7,456 nt of DNA from Candidatus Bathyarchaeota archaeon (GTDB taxonomy: Archaea; Thermoproteota; Bathyarchaeia; Bathyarchaeales; B26-1), in the NCBI GenBank assembly GCA_018396795.1, contig JAGTRH010000063.1, positions 1-7,456 on the forward strand, in the 5' to 3' direction. This document shows positions 6,162-7,456 of this stretch, in pieces. The notes under the pieces were generated by a model. The model had not been told where the DNA came from and did not search any database. It saw nothing but the letters and a program-made list of their open reading frames with translations. The position numbers were made by a program, and so were the translations under genes. Position 1 is the first letter of the stretch. Every line of letters starts with the position of its first letter.

Positions 6162-6887
6162 GTGTTTAAGATAAAAAAGATTATTGTGGTGATTATAGCC
6201 ATCGCAGTTTCTGCGGTAGCCTTTACCGTTTATTTGACTTTGACTAAACAAGGCGAATTTAAACCCAACGAAGCTTATGCCTTCGTTGAATTGCCATATC
6301 CCGAAATAAAAGGCATAATGTCCGTTGAGGAGGCAATCTGGCGTAGGCGTTCCATAAGAAGTTTCACTGAGGAGTCGCTAAGCATGAGCGACATTTCACA
6401 GCTGCTTTGGGCAGCCCAAGGGATAACGGATCCTGAAAAGAGGTTTCGGGCAGCTCCATCTGCGGGAGCCACTTACCCGCTTGAGATTTATGTGGTAGTT
6501 AGCAGCAACGGCGTAACAGGACTGGCAGAAGGACTTTACCATTATGACCCCCTTACGCATAGGTTAGAGTGCATCTTAAGAGGTGACTTGCGCTTAAGTC
6601 TCGCAGAAGCTGCGTTGAAGCAGAGCTGCGTAGTGGAGGCGCCTGTTAGCATAGTTATTGTAGCGGTTTACGAACGTACCACGAGTAAGTATGGTGAACG
6701 CGGGGTTCGCTATGTGCATATGGAGGCGGGTCATGTTGGACAAAACTTATATCTTCAAGCTACAGCCCGGGGGTTAGGAATGGTGACCGTTGGAGCGTTC
6801 GATGACGACAAAGTTCAGGAGATTCTGCAACTGTCAAGAGAGCAAAAGCCGCTTTACATTATTCCAGTTGGACACCCCAAAAGCTAA
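6162..6887 (+). CDS. Membrane-anchored SagB-type nitroreductase-family oxidoreductase
   Basis: The product has 241 residues. A basic start (K3, K5, K6) and a hydrophobic helix (7-27) anchor it, or direct its export, ahead of a nitroreductase-fold domain from about residue 52 to the end. Diagnostic features of the SagB/ThcOx-like branch are R-R-R-S-I-R-S-F (61-68, FMN phosphate contact), APSAGATYPLEIYVV (98-112), GLYHYDP (124-130), YGERGVRYVHMEAGHVGQNL (177-196) and G-A-F-D-D (211-215). Such enzymes bind FMN as dimers; SagB proteins oxidise azolines in peptide natural products, but many archaeal relatives stand alone with unknown substrates. No cyclodehydratase or precursor peptide is visible here, so a peptide-modifying role is unsupported. 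GTG is the only usable start in this frame: a stop at 6144-6146 lies upstream and the next Met is residue 53. The gene ends tail to tail with the M20 gene, the stops overlapping. Confidence 0.88.
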   Translation: MFKIKKIIVVIIAIAVSAVAFTVYLTLTKQGEFKPNEAYAFVELPYPEIKGIMSVEEAIWRRRSIRSFTEESLSMSDISQLLWAAQGITDPEKRFRAAPSAGATYPLEIYVVVSSNGVTGLAEGLYHYDPLTHRLECILRGDLRLSLAEAALKQSCVVEAPVSIVIVAVYERTTSKYGERGVRYVHMEAGHVGQNLYLQATARGLGMVTVGAFDDDKVQEILQLSREQKPLYIIPVGHPKS

Positions 6888-7456
6888 ATCGCCCCTTTAT
6901 AGTGTTTACACTTATGAGCAATAGGCTGATTATCAGAATTTCTTGAAATGAAACTTTTAACTATGGCAGCATAGGCTTGAACAGCCTTTTCCACTTCCTT
7001 TATGGATACGCATTCATTTGGTTGATGGGCCAAAGCCTCATCTCCAGGGCCAATTCCAATCGTTGGAATACCCTTTAAACCGTAGGTGTAAACGCCATCT
7101 GTGCTGAACCTCCAGATATGCGTGTTAATTGCAAATCCGTTGTCTGAGAGGCTTTTAAGCGCCCTTTGGACGATGTCAGTTTCTTTGATAAGCCATGATG
7201 GAAAGAAGTCCTTCACCTTCAGCTTTTTCCCAGTCCAGCATTTTATTTCTTCTTCAAGAATGCCTACGGTTGCGTCTAAGGCTTCTCCCCGTTCTATAAG
7301 CTCAGCCACCTTCTTTTTTACTGGTTCAAGGATGTCGCTTTCAGTCTCTTTAAGAATCATGCGGCGATCAAAAATTACTTCAGACTTGTCAGGTATCTGG
7401 GGAACATTTTTTGGCGTCGCCTCTAAACCTATCGTGGTTATCGTGGCTTTTCCCAA
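6884..7456 (-). CDS. M20-family metallohydrolase, YgeY-like, C-terminal half
   Basis: Only the last 190 residues are in the window; the N-terminal half, with the first metal-binding His and Asp, lies beyond 7456. The TTG at the very edge is most likely an internal Leu. Visible features, counted from the edge: the dimerisation-domain strand LGKATIT (1-7), D-R-R (30-32), F-F-P-S-W (84-88), W-R-F-S-T-D-G (115-121), GIPTIGIGPGDE (129-140) and A-H-Q-P-N-E (143-148), whose H144 is the expected metal ligand. These fit the M20 dizinc amidohydrolase/peptidase family and resemble the YgeY branch (F-P-T-W, F-S-T-N-G, GPG-x-E, H-x-P-N-E), though DapE/ArgE-like functions are possible. The family cleaves amide bonds of small substrates in the cytoplasm. 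The last 15 or so residues are a polar tail with two His, Cys and several Lys. Its TAG stop overlaps the nitroreductase stop. Confidence 0.9.
   Translation of the reverse strand: MGKATITTIGLEATPKNVPQIPDKSEVIFDRRMILKETESDILEPVKKKVAELIERGEALDATVGILEEEIKCWTGKKLKVKDFFPSWLIKETDIVQRALKSLSDNGFAINTHIWRFSTDGVYTYGLKGIPTIGIGPGDEALAHQPNECVSIKEVEKAVQAYAAIVKSFISRNSDNQPIAHKCKHYKGAI

Overview
The window looks like a piece of an archaeal chromosome, most likely from an uncultivated anaerobic Thermoproteota lineage such as Bathyarchaeia. The lineage is an inference; the domain call is firmer. Supporting signs are AT-rich DNA, a textbook archaeal GAGGTGA ribosome site behind a TTTAAATA TATA element, TTG and GTG starts, a tungsten-type aldehyde:ferredoxin oxidoreductase (AOR), and several exported beta-rich proteins loaded with N-glycosylation sequons. 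No rRNA, CRISPR array, insertion sequence or convincing tRNA was seen.

Layout. (1) 1-1450, minus strand: the N-terminal 483 residues of a large membrane-anchored surface protein that runs off the left edge. It is built from tandem domains of about 95-103 residues, each carrying a C-x3-W motif. (2) 1451-1589: a divergent promoter region. (3) 1590-4723, plus strand: a two-gene operon of a DAO-type FAD oxidoreductase and an AOR-family enzyme, 17 nt apart. (4) 4724-5198: a 475-nt stretch holding the decayed, frameshifted minus-strand tail of what looks like a LamG-type surface protein, plus a doubtful 44-codon ORF. (5) 5199-5995, plus strand: a two-gene cassette of a secreted Ig-like or pilin-like protein and a small two-helix membrane protein. 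(6) 6162-6887, plus strand: a membrane-anchored SagB-type nitroreductase. (7) 6884-7456, minus strand: the C-terminal half of an M20-family metallohydrolase resembling YgeY, meeting the nitroreductase with overlapping stop codons.

Working together. The flavoenzyme and the AOR are probably co-transcribed and could act in sequence: oxidation of an amine or amino acid, then oxidation of the resulting carbonyl compound with electrons passed to ferredoxin. This is inference, and the substrates cannot be read from the sequence. The remaining genes divide into cell-surface proteins (1-1450, the remnant at 4749-4971, 5199-5995) and stand-alone redox or hydrolytic enzymes. The strongest candidates for something undescribed are the C-x3-W repeat protein and the 5199-5995 secreted-protein cassette.
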